Origin: Mesostigma viride | Lineage: Eukaryota; Streptophyta; Mesostigmatophyceae; Mesostigmatales; Mesostigmataceae | Reading direction: 5' to 3' | NCBI GenBank assembly: GCA_009746045.1 | Contig: RPFO01001865.1 | Coordinates: 1-64,000 of the forward strand | Length of the DNA: 64,000 bases | In this document: piece after piece, positions 1-10,722 of the stretch | Position numbering within the stretch: position 1 is the stretch's first letter | Layout of the letters: every line of letters begins with the position of its first letter | Notes under the pieces: model-generated | Databases searched by the model: none | What the model was told of the DNA's origin: nothing | What the model saw: the letters and a program-made list of their open reading frames with translations, nothing else | Made by a program: the position numbers and the translations under genes

Positions 1-60
1 TAATGAGCCGCACCAGCTTGTCCTGCACGGGTTCGACGATGCCGGACACTGTTTGTTGGG

Positions 61-1734
61 GTGTGGTTCTCGCTGTCCCGCCTTGGAACAGATAGATGCG
101 GTTCTCCGGTGCTGCCGTGTGTTCTCCTACCTCTCTACCCCTGTGGCCGTACCTGCCTACGGGAGGTGTTTCCTTGGCTTCCGGCTGAGGGTGATGCTGA
201 GGTAGATGAGAACCCCTGCGACCTTTTACGGGCCGTAGAATTCATGGAGATAGCTGATCAGGCGGCGGGACTAGCGGTTGATGGTCCTGCCCCTTCGGGC
301 GCCCCAGCCGAGGTACATTATACTCCAGATTATTCTGCCTCGAGCGCTGCGTCCGCCTCCTCGGCGTCTGTTCCTCCCTCTCCGGTCCCGTCGTCCCCTC
401 GGTCGACCCGGGGTGTTGCAGTGGAGCCTACCCCTTCGGTTTTGCCTGATCCTCTTTCGGCGACGGTCTCGGCTATGCAGGCTCAGATCCAGTCCCTGAC
501 CACGGCGTTTGGGGCCTTCCTGGCGGCCCAGGCGCAGGTCCCGGCTACGCCAGCTGGATCCGCGCCTCCTACCCCTTCTGTTGCCCCGGCGACTACGGCT
601 TCGCCCACGCCCCCGCTGGCGCCCGCGGTCGCTGTGGTTCCGGCGGCTGCTGCGACTCCTGCTGCCTCTGCGCCTGTGACCGCTGTACCTGCGCCTACGC
701 GCGAGTCCCCTGCCCCTGTGACCGCGCCCGCTGTCGCTGCTTCCGAGCCTCCACCAGCTCAGTCGCAGCCGTCGCGGGGCTTCTTTGGCGACACTAGCGG
801 ACTGCCCAGGCTTTGGGAGGGTGGTCCCCCGCAGAGGATCCCGGTTCCTGACTGGAGCCTGGATGGTAGTCAATCTTATGCAGGACTGCCTGTCCCTACG
901 GGCCCCATTTTTAACATGTGGCCTGAGGGTGCACCGGCCACCGAGACCGGCGCGCCAGCTTCGGTGGCGGGTCCGTCACGGCCCCCTCTGGCTTCGGGTC
1001 CGGCGCGACCGTCTGCTGTACCAGTGTCACCTGCGTTGGTGTCGGCTCCTGCCCCTGCTTCGGCCCCTGCCCCTTCGGCCTCTCTGTCCTTGGCTGCGGT
1101 TGTTCGGTCCACCGGCCAGGATCCTCGCGCTACCCGCGCTTCCGACTCCCTCCGGGAGTTGTCCCAGGGTGATCGGGACAGGGCTCCTTCTGTGGTGCAT
1201 GCGACGCCGGAGTCGCGCGACACGCCCGTGCCTGGATGTGGTATGTCCGCACTCGCCTGCCGCCAGTGTGACCTGCCGCGCGCCTCCGCCGAGCTTGCCA
1301 TCTCGCCCATGTCCTACGGGTTTTCCCAGGTGTGTCGGGCGCCTCGGGATCGTGGCCTACCCATTGAGACTGATCGGCCTCCTTTCGACATGGTTATTTT
1401 AGCTGATCCTGTGTTCCAGGGTGAGATCCTGGTTCGGCGCGTTCTGTATCGCTGGGCTAGGCGCCACAACGACTTGGACACCTACGGTGGTTCCAGTGGG
1501 CTTACCCTCCGCCTCTGGGCATTATGGCTTCGGATGCCCTTACGTAGAGTTTCCTGCGGTGCCGGGTGTTACGTACACCACGGTCCTCCAGCCCATCCTC
1601 GAGTGGGATGCCCGGCGTCCGGCGCCCCTCCCGGGCCAGGGTCTAGACTCCCGCGGTCACCCTCCTCCTCGGGCCAGCGACTACCTAGAGACATTCGGGT
1701 CGCGCCAGTGTACGCGTCGGTGGCGTTCCCGTGA
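61..1734 (+). CDS. Pro/Ala/Ser-rich ORF of retrotransposon A (unrecognised)
   Basis: A 557-residue frame dominated by Pro, Ala, Ser and Val between about residues 85 and 370, a composition common in gag-like or linker regions. No zinc knuckle, protease or polymerase motif is visible. The start is doubtful: frame 2 is open from the window edge to about base 195 and probably encodes the true upstream part, with a frameshift near 180. At the other end the likely continuation is in frame 2 from about 1515, so the last ~70 residues given by this frame are probably out-of-frame sequence. It lies inside element A, and its function is unknown. Best read as a decayed or frameshifted element protein. 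Confidence 0.4.
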   Translation: MWFSLSRLGTDRCGSPVLPCVLLPLYPCGRTCLREVFPWLPAEGDAEVDENPCDLLRAVEFMEIADQAAGLAVDGPAPSGAPAEVHYTPDYSASSAASASSASVPPSPVPSSPRSTRGVAVEPTPSVLPDPLSATVSAMQAQIQSLTTAFGAFLAAQAQVPATPAGSAPPTPSVAPATTASPTPPLAPAVAVVPAAAATPAASAPVTAVPAPTRESPAPVTAPAVAASEPPPAQSQPSRGFFGDTSGLPRLWEGGPPQRIPVPDWSLDGSQSYAGLPVPTGPIFNMWPEGAPATETGAPASVAGPSRPPLASGPARPSAVPVSPALVSAPAPASAPAPSASLSLAAVVRSTGQDPRATRASDSLRELSQGDRDRAPSVVHATPESRDTPVPGCGMSALACRQCDLPRASAELAISPMSYGFSQVCRAPRDRGLPIETDRPPFDMVILADPVFQGEILVRRVLYRWARRHNDLDTYGGSSGLTLRLWALWLRMPLRRVSCGAGCYVHHGPPAHPRVGCPASGAPPGPGSRLPRSPSSSGQRLPRDIRVAPVYASVAFP

Positions 1735-2095
1735 GATTCGGCACATCCGGTTGTGGCCGTCCAACGTGGAGCCCCTGGTAGATCTGTTTTTCCCGACGGG
1801 TATGCGCCCTCGGATCCGGTATCATCGCCTGCTCCTTCGGGCTCTCTGCCTGATCGCGGTAGAGCCTTTCCTACGCCTCTTTGCCTGCGGTTTCCTGGAC
1901 TGGGCCCGGGGCCAGGTCGTTCTTACTCAGCATAGGTATTACTGGGCCTTTCTGGGCCTTTTTCCTGACGGCGTGTGGGCCGATGTTTTCCTCACCGTAG
2001 ATAGGCATGACAATGTTGAGGATGTGGCCCATTACCAGGCCTACCTGGATGTCCTGCTGGCCTCCCGTGGTACCTACCAGACGGATGGCCATTAG
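1421..2095 (+). CDS. Second ORF segment of retrotransposon A (unrecognised)
   Basis: A 224-residue frame overlapping the 3' end of the preceding one in a different phase. The protein-like part starts around 1515, after which it is rich in aromatic, Leu and Arg residues (for example VEPLVDLFFP and HRYYWAFLGLFPDGVWADVF) and ends at a stop 370 bp before the 3' LTR. The shift of protein-like sequence from frame 1 to frame 2 suggests one ORF carrying a frameshift, or programmed frameshifting. No known family was recognised. Its position at the extreme 3' end of the internal region, where gypsy-type elements keep integrase or an extra ORF, is suggestive only. Confidence 0.4.
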   Translation: MRSWFGAFCIAGLGATTTWTPTVVPVGLPSASGHYGFGCPYVEFPAVPGVTYTTVLQPILEWDARRPAPLPGQGLDSRGHPPPRASDYLETFGSRQCTRRWRSREIRHIRLWPSNVEPLVDLFFPTGMRPRIRYHRLLLRALCLIAVEPFLRLFACGFLDWARGQVVLTQHRYYWAFLGLFPDGVWADVFLTVDRHDNVEDVAHYQAYLDVLLASRGTYQTDGH

Positions 2096-2462
2096 ATAGA
2101 GGGCCTTAGGCCCGACCTGAGGGTGTTGTCCCTCCGGTATGTAGAGTCGCCCTCATGTTCTGGCCAGTTGACTGGTCGTTCTTGGTCCTTGGTGCTGATT
2201 GGTTTACTCTGTGTGTCCTGCCCAGTGCCGTTCCCCCGGCAAGGACTTTGTTCCAGGCAGTTAGGGGAACCTACCACCAGGCTTGGTGCTGGCTAACCCT
2301 ACACCTCCAGGCGTGGTGGTGGAGACCGTGTGAACTATTGGTGCCTTGTATCTTGGATGGCCTGCTGACTGTGTTAGTGTGTGCTGGGTGCATTAGGTTT
2401 CCTACCCCTTTGTTTTCCTCCCTGTACGTAGGGAGAGGGCTCCCTACCTTTGTGGGGGGAGG

Positions 2463-3035
2463 TGTTACGTCGCGTAACAATTCGTTGTAGTTACGGACGT
2501 AAATTAGGTCCTTTGCCTCGGTTGTCCCTAGGTTTACGTTTAGGCTCCTACCGGGACATTATTGTCCTCGTAACAGTACTGTGGTACATTGGGTGCCGTT
2601 GGGCGCCGCGCCGCGTACTTTACTAGTGGTCCTGATCCTGTGGTAGAATGTAGTGGACCAGCGTGCATCAGTAGATTTAGTGGACCAGCGTGCACCTGTA
2701 GGCGAGGGCCATGTCGGCCCGAGCGTGTTGGACCGTTGGTGACCATTTATGCGCGTTCTACCCCTTGTGTGTGCACTCGGCGTGTGTTAAGTGAATTGAC
2801 ACATTTAGGCTTGGGTCACGGCAGTGTAGTTGTGTTTCCTTCCTCTATTCCTGGAGTAAACGGGTTTTGATAAATGGTTGTATGGCGTATTATAGTAACA
2901 CTTACGTTAATGCATTGAGATCAGCTCCGTCACGTTCGTCTTTCGCCAGAGGGTTAAGTAGAGGAGGCCTGACCAGTTTAGGTAGTATCAGGCCCATTAG
3001 AGGTAGAGGTGGAGGTAGATATCCGCGGCGTAACA
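2463..3035 (+). repeat. 3' LTR of retrotransposon A, copy 1
   Basis: A 573-bp LTR beginning TGTTAC and ending GTAACA, a 6-bp terminal inverted repeat with canonical TG/CA ends, directly after a purine tract. A second, interrupted copy of the LTR is present at 8038-20678. At 3036 the sequence switches to the reading frame of a copia-like polyprotein (A-R-D-V-I-D-A-S), so element A landed inside that older element. The expected 5-bp target duplication would be GCCAG (3036-3040), but its partner lies outside the window. Confidence 0.8.
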
Positions 3036-5383
3036 GCCAGGGATGTCATTGATGCAAGCACTAGTACCACAGAAAAAGCCCCTGTCTTCCGGCTCATTAA
3101 TTCAGCCACATTACAACCCAATAGTCCAACTGGGCACGAGGATGGTGCACGGGGTGAGCAGCAGGTAGCTCCTTCCTCACACCTGGAAGAACCACAAGTG
3201 AGAGCAAATCCTGTTGTCCCCAAGAAAACATTTGCTGAGGTTCTTAAGGCCTGGCACAAGGCACACAACAGCAAAGCAGTTGTGGCAACAGGTACAGCAC
3301 AGGTAAATGCGGTAGGGGATGCAGGTCAAGATCCTAGTATTTTGGCTGTAGACACCCAAGCATAGGTGAGTATCATCAGTGCACATGCTGTATATGGTCT
3401 GAAAATGATGGCCTCACCATGGGCTAGAGTGTCAGATTTTTCAGGCAAAACCAAAATGCATGTCAAAGGTCAGGTGAGCATTCAAATCTTGGGTATGCCC
3501 ACTCCATTTCAGGTGGTAGAGGGTTACTCAGGGAATGCCCTATTAGGGGAACCTTTTGTATCTTACCCTGGTGTTGTCATCTCAGCTGGGAGGTTGAGTG
3601 TGGCAGGGGTAGGACAGGCACCTCTAGATCATTTTAAAATCCCTTTGAGCCAGATTAGCACTGGGTTGGATGCTGCTATCCATGCAGTTAAGCCCAAGTA
3701 CCTCCCAGGTCAAGAACCATGTGTGGAGGACCTCATACACTCTCAAAAGCTACACCCTTCAGCGTTTGGGCTTGGTAGATGGGATGTTGCATCCATGTCT
3801 CCCCTGTCCTATGATGATATTGTACGGGACTGCCAGACGCAGATTGGGTTTCTTAAGTGGCTGGAGGCTTTTACCAAAGCCAGGGAGGAGTGGGTTGTTC
3901 CAGATGCACGTAGTCCCACTCACACACCACCTGTGACTCCTCTTGATGCTATGCCAGCTGGAGCCAAGAAGCTAAGGTTAAAGTTTGTGTGCAAGCATAA
4001 ACCTCAGGGGGACCACCTATTTTCCATGCTAGGCCATGTGTCACTGAGTTCAGGGGCTCTACAGAGCTGACAGAGGCTGAGCTTTATACTCCTGCATGGT
4101 ATTCAGCAAACGTGTTGCTTTCCTTGTTTGTGCATCAGCTTAACACAGGGAAGGATTATGTGTGTAAAGCCACAGATATCAAAAGAGCCTTTCTAAAGGG
4201 TGACCCTGCCATAGCACAGCAGGTCTGGAGAGGTCAGGTATACGTGGTGAATACTCCTAAGGTGTGGCACAGGGATATTGTACAACCCTTGTTGTGAGGC
4301 CAAACCTGGGGGTTGAAGGGTTGCAGTCAGCTTCAAAAATTTTTAGGCTGTCTGCACAGGAGGTATTCATGAAGCTAGCTAGGGGCCACCTATGATGACA
4401 TTGACCCTTGCTTGTTTGTCATCCCACACCCTGATGGAATGATGATGTTTGTCTGGCATGGGATGATCAGTTAAGCTCAGGTCCTAGAGTTGCAGTGGAT
4501 GCTTTCATAGCTCAGGTGTCTGCTAGCTTTGAGATTGGCAAGCAGCTAGAGCTGGGCAAGGAGCCAGTCAAATTCTGTGGCATGATGCTTGATCGAGTTG
4601 CGCAGCAGCAGGGCAGCTGGGTTTGTTCCATGCAGGCCTCAGACTGCTGAATACATTAAGTCTTGTCTGGATGTCCTGCCTGCCACCATCACCCCTGACT
4701 TGTGCCCTACCATTAGAGGCAAGCTTGGTTGGCTATGTGCTACATGTGCACCCCACCTGGCTTTTGTGAGCAGGGTAGATGATGAGGTACTACAGGAGGT
4801 AGGAGCACGGGCAATCAAGCAGTTATTGCATGATGGTCCACCTTTGATGCTTTACTCACTGGATCTGTTTACTCCCATTCACATCACGTACGTGCATGAT
4901 GGATAGTTCAATGGAGTACAGGGTAGTTACCAAGGTTCAAGCCAGAGAGGCTGGATTGTTTTTCCTGCATAACAAGGGTGGGAAGAAGTCACTAGTCTCC
5001 TGGTTCAGTAGATTGCACAAGAGGAAGGCTGTGAGTATAGCAATGTAGCTAAATGCAGGGCTGTGGTATCTTCGGTCTTGCATGCAAGGTATCTCAATCA
5101 CTTGCTGGTCTGGCTTCAACACCAGGCTGGTAGCTCTGCAGGAGTGAAAGCACATTTGCTGACTGACTCTCAATCTATCATCTCTTTCCTTGCCAATCCT
5201 TTGGCTGTTCACTCGGACCTGGATTGGATTGTGCTAAAACAGGATAGCAAGTACCTGGAGTCTAAAGCCCACGTCAGGGACAAAGACAATGCTGCCGACG
5301 CACTGACCAAGGTGCCACAGGCAGCAGGACCACAGTACCAGGTCTTGTATGGGTTGATGAACCCTGGTCACAGTCTGAAGTGA
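3036..5383 (+). pseudogene. Decayed copia-like pol (protease, RT, RNase H)
   Basis: A broken relative of element D, in the opposite orientation. In order: a linker; a retropepsin-like segment (LAVDTQA near 3345-3363, then a TAG stop, later ALLGEPFVSYPG near 3535); the start of RT (KWLEAF at 3857); a KATDIKRAFLKGD segment (4166-4205); a degenerate polymerase site near 4450 (FVWHG followed by a shift); and an RNase H domain with LLTDSQS, an Asp-Leu-Asp-Trp segment and the copia-type end NAADALTK (5290-5313). At least four stops or frameshifts separate these blocks. The gag and integrase parts would lie left of element A, outside the window. No 3' LTR like that of element D was found downstream, so this is a diverged subfamily. 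Confidence 0.75.
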
Positions 5384-7450
5384 CTGGCACATTGTACATG
5401 TTAGCCCATGACCCCCTGCCTAATACTGCAGCTGAAAGGCTGCAGTGGCAGCTGGGTAGTTTTCTGACACTGAGAAGCACTGGTCTAGAAAGTTGGGACA
5501 TGATGAATGTGTTATTTATTGAATAAATTTTTTGGGATACCTGTTTGGATGACCATGACATGCTGGGGCCTTGAGCACCCATCTCACTCAGTTAAGAAAC
5601 CATGCTTGAGACATGGGGCCTTTTTAATGCATCTCTTGTACATGTGTGAGGTGACCTTGGGGTCCTAGTAGGTTGTCTGACAGTTTTTCTAAGGCATTGT
5701 GTCTATTTACCCAGAGGCCTCAATTGAGGCCTTTTGGCTCAATTGAGGCCTTTTTCACCAAGGTCACATGGGGACGGTAATTTTGGCGGGAAGGACCGGT
5801 CCTATGGGTCGTCCGGCCCCAGTGGCGCGAATCTGGTATATGTGCTGAGCGTCCTGACCCGTTGGGGTCGACAGGGGTCGACGGTTACTGAAAGATATGT
5901 GAGGTGGAAAAGTACCTATTTTGGCCACTTTCGTGCAACCGGACGACGAATTTTCACGAATGCACGACCATGGCGGCCTCGAGTAAAATAGACCGTATGG
6001 CCACGTTCGTGCATCATTTCGACCAGTAAGGAGCGCGTTGGGTAGATAAATTATCCGTGAAGCTAGCCCGATCGCTAAATGGGTCAAAAGTCAATTTCTA
6101 AATTCGTGGGGTCGTTATTTGTGTGCTGAATGCCAGGTTAGTGAAATTCAGCTGGGGCGTAATTGGCGTTGATAGTGCGCCTGCCAGCAGGCCGGTGCTT
6201 CGATATGCTGGGAAGAGACTAGCGGAACGGCGGGGGGGATGTTGGGGCAGCCGTGACTAAAGGGGCACTGGCTATTTTCGAGCCTTTTGGCGTGGATCCG
6301 TAGGTAGAGGAAGGGGTGTTTTTAGCTACTAGGAAAAACTGGGATGCGGACAATAAACGCGCGCGCGCCCCCAGCTATGGGAGCGCCGTTATGCGAACAG
6401 CGCTGGTGAGGCCGCTGCAGCCGCTTTCATACGTCAATGGACGACGCATGGAGCGTCTGTCCGGCCAGATTTGCGGGCTGCATCGCTTCCGGACAACTTG
6501 AAAACGCCGAGCTTGAACAGCTTTTCTAATGCAGGCACGTTCAGCGCCAGCGCATATGCGTGCCTAGTGATCCCGGGTGTGAGGGTTGTGAAAGGTAAGT
6601 GCGTCCTGGTGGTAGTAAGGTAATGGCATCGATTTGCTTGTGATATCGTCAGTTTTTAGCTGCCTATCGGCGCCTAGTGCCGATGTGACGTAAGGCTGGT
6701 TATAGTACTTCGTGCAGTGCTCTGCGGCTGGCCCCCGCCTTGTAGACGTGTTTGCTTTCCATAAGAAGCATGGCAGTTCCTGCCATGCTGGCCATGTCTC
6801 AGGCAACCCTTGCAAAGCCCAAAATCAAGCTAAGAGGTCTAGTAGGCTGTGCAAATGTTGTCCAGTTATGCTTGTATATCTTGCCATGTGCTGTTCATCT
6901 GCTGCCGCGGCAGCAAACCCCTGTCATAATATACCGTAACAACCTAGATATTGGGGCTATGTGAGTGAAGCTACGCGCTTGGAAGGTCACACCTATCATT
7001 ATAATGCATGATCCTTGTGCGTGTTTGTAATAGAGGCTTTGGATTCCTCATGGTTACGTGCAATACCCATGGCAGGCTATTGCTGCCTGCAGTGCTGCGC
7101 GACAGCCCCGGCCGTGCAAGTGTGTGTGAGGGGTCCCTTGGGGAGCATGCCATGTGATGCCATGCTTACCATGTCGTGGGGGAACCTCGTAAGGTCCAAA
7201 AGACACGCTACATGCAGATGGAACTGAGTACTGACGCCTTTTGGTCGCTTGTATCGATGGTCATGTTGTGTTGATGGTGCCGTCGCAGCGACACCCTGTT
7301 TTATTAAATCATAATTAAATATGTATTAGGGCTATATGACTGATGTTAAGTGCTGGGAACCCCAAAACAATGATAATAATGCATGGCCTTCACTCATATT
7401 TGGAATAAAGTTTGTTGGCTCATTGTAATTACATGCAACACCCAATTTAT
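5384..7450. other. No gene recognised; repeat-derived, with palindromes
   Basis: No convincing protein, RNA gene or complete mobile element is seen. Short open frames here have no protein-like character. The segment at 5715-5732 (AGGCCTCAATTGAGGCCT) and the adjoining copy at 5736-5756 recur in longer form at 7451-7476, so 5715 and 7476 may mark the two ends of one unidentified insertion. Confidence 0.4.
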
Positions 7451-7476
7451 AAAAAGGCCTCAATTGAGGCCTTTTT
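7451..7476. repeat. Perfect 26-bp palindrome
   Basis: Five A, then GGCCTCAATTGAGGCC, then five T: a perfect 26-bp palindrome. Shorter versions of the same palindrome occur twice at 5715-5756. It could form a hairpin or cruciform. Being symmetrical, it gives no orientation. It may be the terminal motif of an insertion spanning 5.7-7.5 kb; no target duplication was identified. Confidence 0.6.
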
Positions 7477-8037
7477 CCAGGTAGATAGACAATTGGGAAT
7501 GGCTGCGTCCATTTGAGGGCTATGTGTGTTTCTGTGGAAACCCAAATAAAACTTAAAGTGGGAGTTAGTCTAAGTCTCCCGCCTGTAGCCTAAGTGGACA
7601 CGTGTCAGCACCGCCAGCACCCAATTGGGTACTGGGACGGTGCTGGACTAGAGCAGTCGTGGCATGGACACGTGGCTATACTCAGTATGTGATGAGCCGG
7701 TACCTCAGTACCAGGACTGTAGTTGTCATGTTAGGACTGACTAGATCAGGTTGTAACTGATAGGCTAGTCCGTCCAGGATCAGTAAGTTAGTTTAACTTA
7801 CGCAAAGTCTGGCCAGCCATCGTTGACGGCTGGCCAGCAGTATATTTGCCACATTATCCTAATGCCAAGGTGTCTTGTCGTTCACACTGTCACACGCCAT
7901 TTGGCACTGCCTGAGCATTCTGGCTCTGTGTATCCCATAACTGGCTCTTGTTGGGTGCGTTAGGTTGTTCCTACCCCTTTGGTTTCCTCCCTGTGCGTAG
8001 GGATCGAGAGGGCTCCCTACCTTTGGGGGGGGGGAGG
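7477..8037 (+). mobile_element. 3' internal remnant of retrotransposon A, copy 2
   Basis: Bases 7945-8037 match 2382-2462, the end of the internal region of element A, including a purine tract directly before the LTR. Upstream of 7945 no clear similarity to copy 1 was found. It contains no usable reading frame, so this copy is a truncated or diverged relative. It establishes that the following LTR (8038 onward) is a 3' LTR. Confidence 0.6.
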
Positions 8038-8116
8038 TGTTACGTCGCGTAACAATCTGTTGTAGTTACGGACGTAAATTAGGTCCTTTGTCTCAGTCGT
8101 TCTGAAACAGTCTACT
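8038..8116 (+). repeat. 3' LTR of retrotransposon A copy 2, segment 1 of 3
   Basis: First 79 bp of an LTR homologous to 2463-3035, starting TGTTACGTCGCGTAACAA. It continues at 11353-11483 and 20299-20678 (about 590 bp in total, ending ATTACA) once two insertions and their 5-bp target duplications are removed. The last five bases, CTACT (8112-8116), are the target duplication of element B. Confidence 0.8.
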
Positions 8117-8741
8117 TGTTTGGAATCATACACTGACCCCATGAATAGGACGCCGTTGGCGGTAATGGGAAATTACTATTAGGCGTCTAGCACTAGTGTT
8201 TTATATAGGGTACCGTTGGCGGTAATGGGATATTACTATTAGGTTACCCGAATCGTTGGCAAAACAGAACGTACTACTAAGCATATCACATCTGTACTTG
8301 TACAATCCGTAAAGATTCCCTAGCTGTTCCTCGCAGGAATCTTCTCGCAAGAATCTCAAGTGTATATATTGTATATATGCCAAATGGCAACCTGTAAATA
8401 CTGTTAGTCTAGATTCTTTACTTGCGTTATAGATTCTTTAGTTGCGTTATTGTGTGTTTGCCACCTGGAGCTCATTCGTACATAGTACTTTGTGTGTTGA
8501 CATCTGGAGCTCGTAGGTTCACTCTGAATTCGAACACGGAATCTACAGAATCTTCCGTTTAGTATAAAAGTAAACTAACTTTCTAATTCCAAGTACCGTT
8601 CATGCAATCAACACTCCATCCGTCCTCACTTGTCGGTCATTGTGTGTCGTGTACGTTTTGTGTGTGTGTTTACTGTGTAAGTGTGAAGGTCTTCAAGACC
8701 GTAACTTTACTCCGATTCCAGCTGAATGTTTTATTTTAACA
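8117..8741 (+). repeat. 5' LTR of element B
   Basis: A 625-bp direct repeat of 10723-11347 with TG/CA ends. It contains a TATA-type box (TATAAAAG at 8563-8570), so transcription would start shortly downstream. Mismatches with the 3' LTR seen by eye are near 8250 (CCCGAA versus CCAGAA) and 8538 (CACGGA versus CACAGA). Confidence 0.92.
8563..8570 (+). promoter_or_regulatory. TATA-type box in the LTR of element B
   Basis: TATAAAAG about 170 bp before the LTR end, repeated at the matching place in the 3' LTR (near 11169). The position fits an LTR promoter; function is inferred. Confidence 0.55.
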
Positions 8742-8756
8742 TGGTATCGTGTGCGC
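8742..8756 (+). other. Primer-binding site of element B
   Basis: TGGTATCGTGTGCGC abuts the 5' LTR. The first seven bases match TGGTATCAGAGC, the site complementary to initiator tRNA-Met used by many plant copia elements; the remainder differs. Priming by an initiator-Met-like tRNA is inferred. Confidence 0.65.
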
Positions 8757-9509
8757 TAGGTTGTCGATTTTTCCTACCAACGCAATGAACAAATACCAAC
8801 GCTACATTTACGTAAGTGACCTGATTTATTCCGAAACGTCATACATTGAACTGTCCTATTACCATTTCGAAAAAGGGGATTATCACAGGTCTTTTTTCTC
8901 TGGCTCAGAAGCTTTGTATACTAGAGTCGTTTCAGTTAGTTACTGGGTTCTTCTGAGCGGATTTTTAGCAGAGCTAGAGAAGACAGGGACCTGTGGCGTT
9001 TTCGCCCCTTAGTTACATTTCGGGATTCGTCTTTTGGTGTTAAACTATACAACGACGACATCTGGGTCCGCACCTGCAAGTTGTTGCACGATTCAGACTG
9101 CAGTCAGTGGTTTCGTGCACTGACCGGTTGCTGGGTGGATTACCTGGATACAGCCGACCCATCTGACGAGGACAACTAGTCCTTCTGGTGTTGATTGTCA
9201 CGTGTTTTATAATCCGTTTTCTTGTTTACTTTGCAGCCCTACAGGTTGCATTGTTTGCATCTTTTGCTGCAATCCTTTGTGTGTATACATTCCGTGGACT
9301 GCTGTGTGTCCATTGTGTGTTTTGCTAGCAGAGTGTGTGTTCAGGGGTCGCTCCCCTAGTGTGTCACGTTTCTTTATATTGTATAAGCGTTTATATTGTG
9401 TTTTCTTTGTTGTTTTGTGGTCCGTTTGGTCCCACAAGGCACATTCCGAAATTTCTTTCCAATTCCGCAATTTCTGTCCAAGCTTTCAATCTCTTAAAGC
9501 ATCCATATC

Positions 9510-10439
9510 ATGGCGGCCACTGTGGCAGCTGTGAACAAAGTCAAGCATTCCCAGATTATCAACGTCTGCAAACTGCTGGGTCAACCTAATCCCTATGACG
9601 GGACCAATCCCAGCCTCTGGAAACCTCTTCAAGTGAGAGTGTGTGCCATGTTTGCAGGACTGGGCATGCTAGATGACCTCCTGGGGAATGGCACCCTGGA
9701 TCCAGAACGCCAAGCTGCTGGCTATGCTGGGCTAACCCTGATTTTTGATGGAGAGCTTCTCCTGGGAATCGCCCAACTGGAGGAGCGCACATGCAGCGCC
9801 GCCTGGAAGTGGATCTGCGAGCACTGTGAGCAGCCGGAGCACACTGTCTCCTTCCTGAATGATCTCCGCCGGCAACTGCAAGCCCAGAAACAGCAACAGG
9901 GCCAATCAGTAGGAGACTACTGGACTGTCAACCACACCAAGTGGTTGCAGTACTTGTCCCTAAACGGAGAGATGACCGCTGGCGTGTTCAGAGACAACAA
10001 CCAGGACGGTCTTCTTCCTGAACTGCATCCTATCCTGGCGGCCATAGGTCTCCCCAAGACCTGCTCACTGGCAGACTATCGAGCCGCCATCTTCCTTGCT
10101 GAAGATCGCCTCAAGATGCAGAAGGCTGCCCTAGGCACGCCCTCCACCGGTTCCCGCAGCACGCCACCTGCCAGCACCCCTGACACGGTCGACCACTCTG
10201 GCGTGGCATATGCAACCAGGCCCAAGTCCAACCTCCTCTGCAAGCACTGCAAACGTCCTGGACATGTTGAGTCCCATTGCTGGGAACTCTACCCCGCCTT
10301 GCGCCGCGCTAGGGCACCCATGGGCTCCACGCCTCGGGCTCATCTCACGGAGGGCCTTCTCCCCACGGACACTCCTGGTACTCCACAGGCTTCTTCTGAC
10401 GTGAACGCCAGTGATGTACCTCTGTTTTATGGTTTCTGA
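9510..10439 (+). CDS. Gag polyprotein of element B (copia type, CCHC zinc knuckle)
   Basis: A 309-residue nucleocapsid-capsid protein that would form the virus-like particle and package element RNA in the cytoplasm. The N-terminal part resembles the copia gag/UBN2 family (Y-D-G-T-N-P-S-L-W-K-P-L near residue 28). A zinc knuckle CKHCKRPGHVESHCW (C-X2-C-X4-H-X4-C) lies near residue 244. The C-terminal ~60 residues are Pro/Thr-rich and the frame closes normally before the purine tract, with no protease fused. The intact frame in an element with nearly identical LTRs suggests it may still be functional. The ATG at 9510 is the first one giving the whole domain; a ~770-base leader precedes it. Confidence 0.85.
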   Translation: MAATVAAVNKVKHSQIINVCKLLGQPNPYDGTNPSLWKPLQVRVCAMFAGLGMLDDLLGNGTLDPERQAAGYAGLTLIFDGELLLGIAQLEERTCSAAWKWICEHCEQPEHTVSFLNDLRRQLQAQKQQQGQSVGDYWTVNHTKWLQYLSLNGEMTAGVFRDNNQDGLLPELHPILAAIGLPKTCSLADYRAAIFLAEDRLKMQKAALGTPSTGSRSTPPASTPDTVDHSGVAYATRPKSNLLCKHCKRPGHVESHCWELYPALRRARAPMGSTPRAHLTEGLLPTDTPGTPQASSDVNASDVPLFYGF

Positions 10440-10714
10440 CCTGGCCTGGGAGGCCTTGGTTCCCTGAACTAGAACTTGTTTGCTACGTTACTCAATGGGT
10501 ACTGGCCTGATCAACCAACTTCCTTTTCCAAGTAACTATGCTCTTCTAGTTCCCTCAGGTGCGCTTTTCCAGTCCTAGTGGCTGGCCACCTTAGCCATTT
10601 CTGAGAATGCCCACCTGTGTCGGGCAAGGGGGGTGTCTGTTTTGCCCCACACATGTAAAGGGTGCATTGGTCCTGCACAGTAGCAGGTCACCCTGTTATC
10701 ATGCTGTCAGTAGT

Positions 10715-10722
10715 AAGGGGGG
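10715..10722 (+). other. Polypurine tract of element B
   Basis: AAGGGGGG directly before the 3' LTR (10723), the expected plus-strand primer. Confidence 0.75.

Larger units (their letters stand above)
1..2462 (+). mobile_element. LTR retrotransposon A, 3' internal region (cut by window edge)
   Basis: This is the 3' portion of an LTR element whose 5' end lies to the left of the window. It is placed as such because it ends in a purine tract (GGGGGGAGG at 2454-2462) directly before a 573-bp LTR, as expected for a polypurine tract. The last ~80 bases (2382-2462) are repeated with few changes at 7945-8037, in front of a second copy of the same LTR. Inside are frameshifted reading frames with no recognised domain. 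No RT or integrase is visible in this part, so the superfamily cannot be assigned. Frame 2 is open from the left edge to about base 195, so coding sequence continues from outside. Confidence 0.7.

Noticed and set aside
12-50. GGGTTCGA-like box suggesting a tRNA T-arm (also at 29278, 33126, 47557)
   Set aside because: No matching A box, anticodon stem or acceptor pairing could be found around any of them.
7451-7476. The palindrome plus T-run as a rho-independent terminator
   Set aside because: The host is a eukaryote with spliced genes, and no gene ends there.
8749-9012. Small frame in the leader of element B as a gene
   Set aside because: It overlaps the primer-binding site and has no protein-like motif; leaders of ~770 bases are normal for copia elements.
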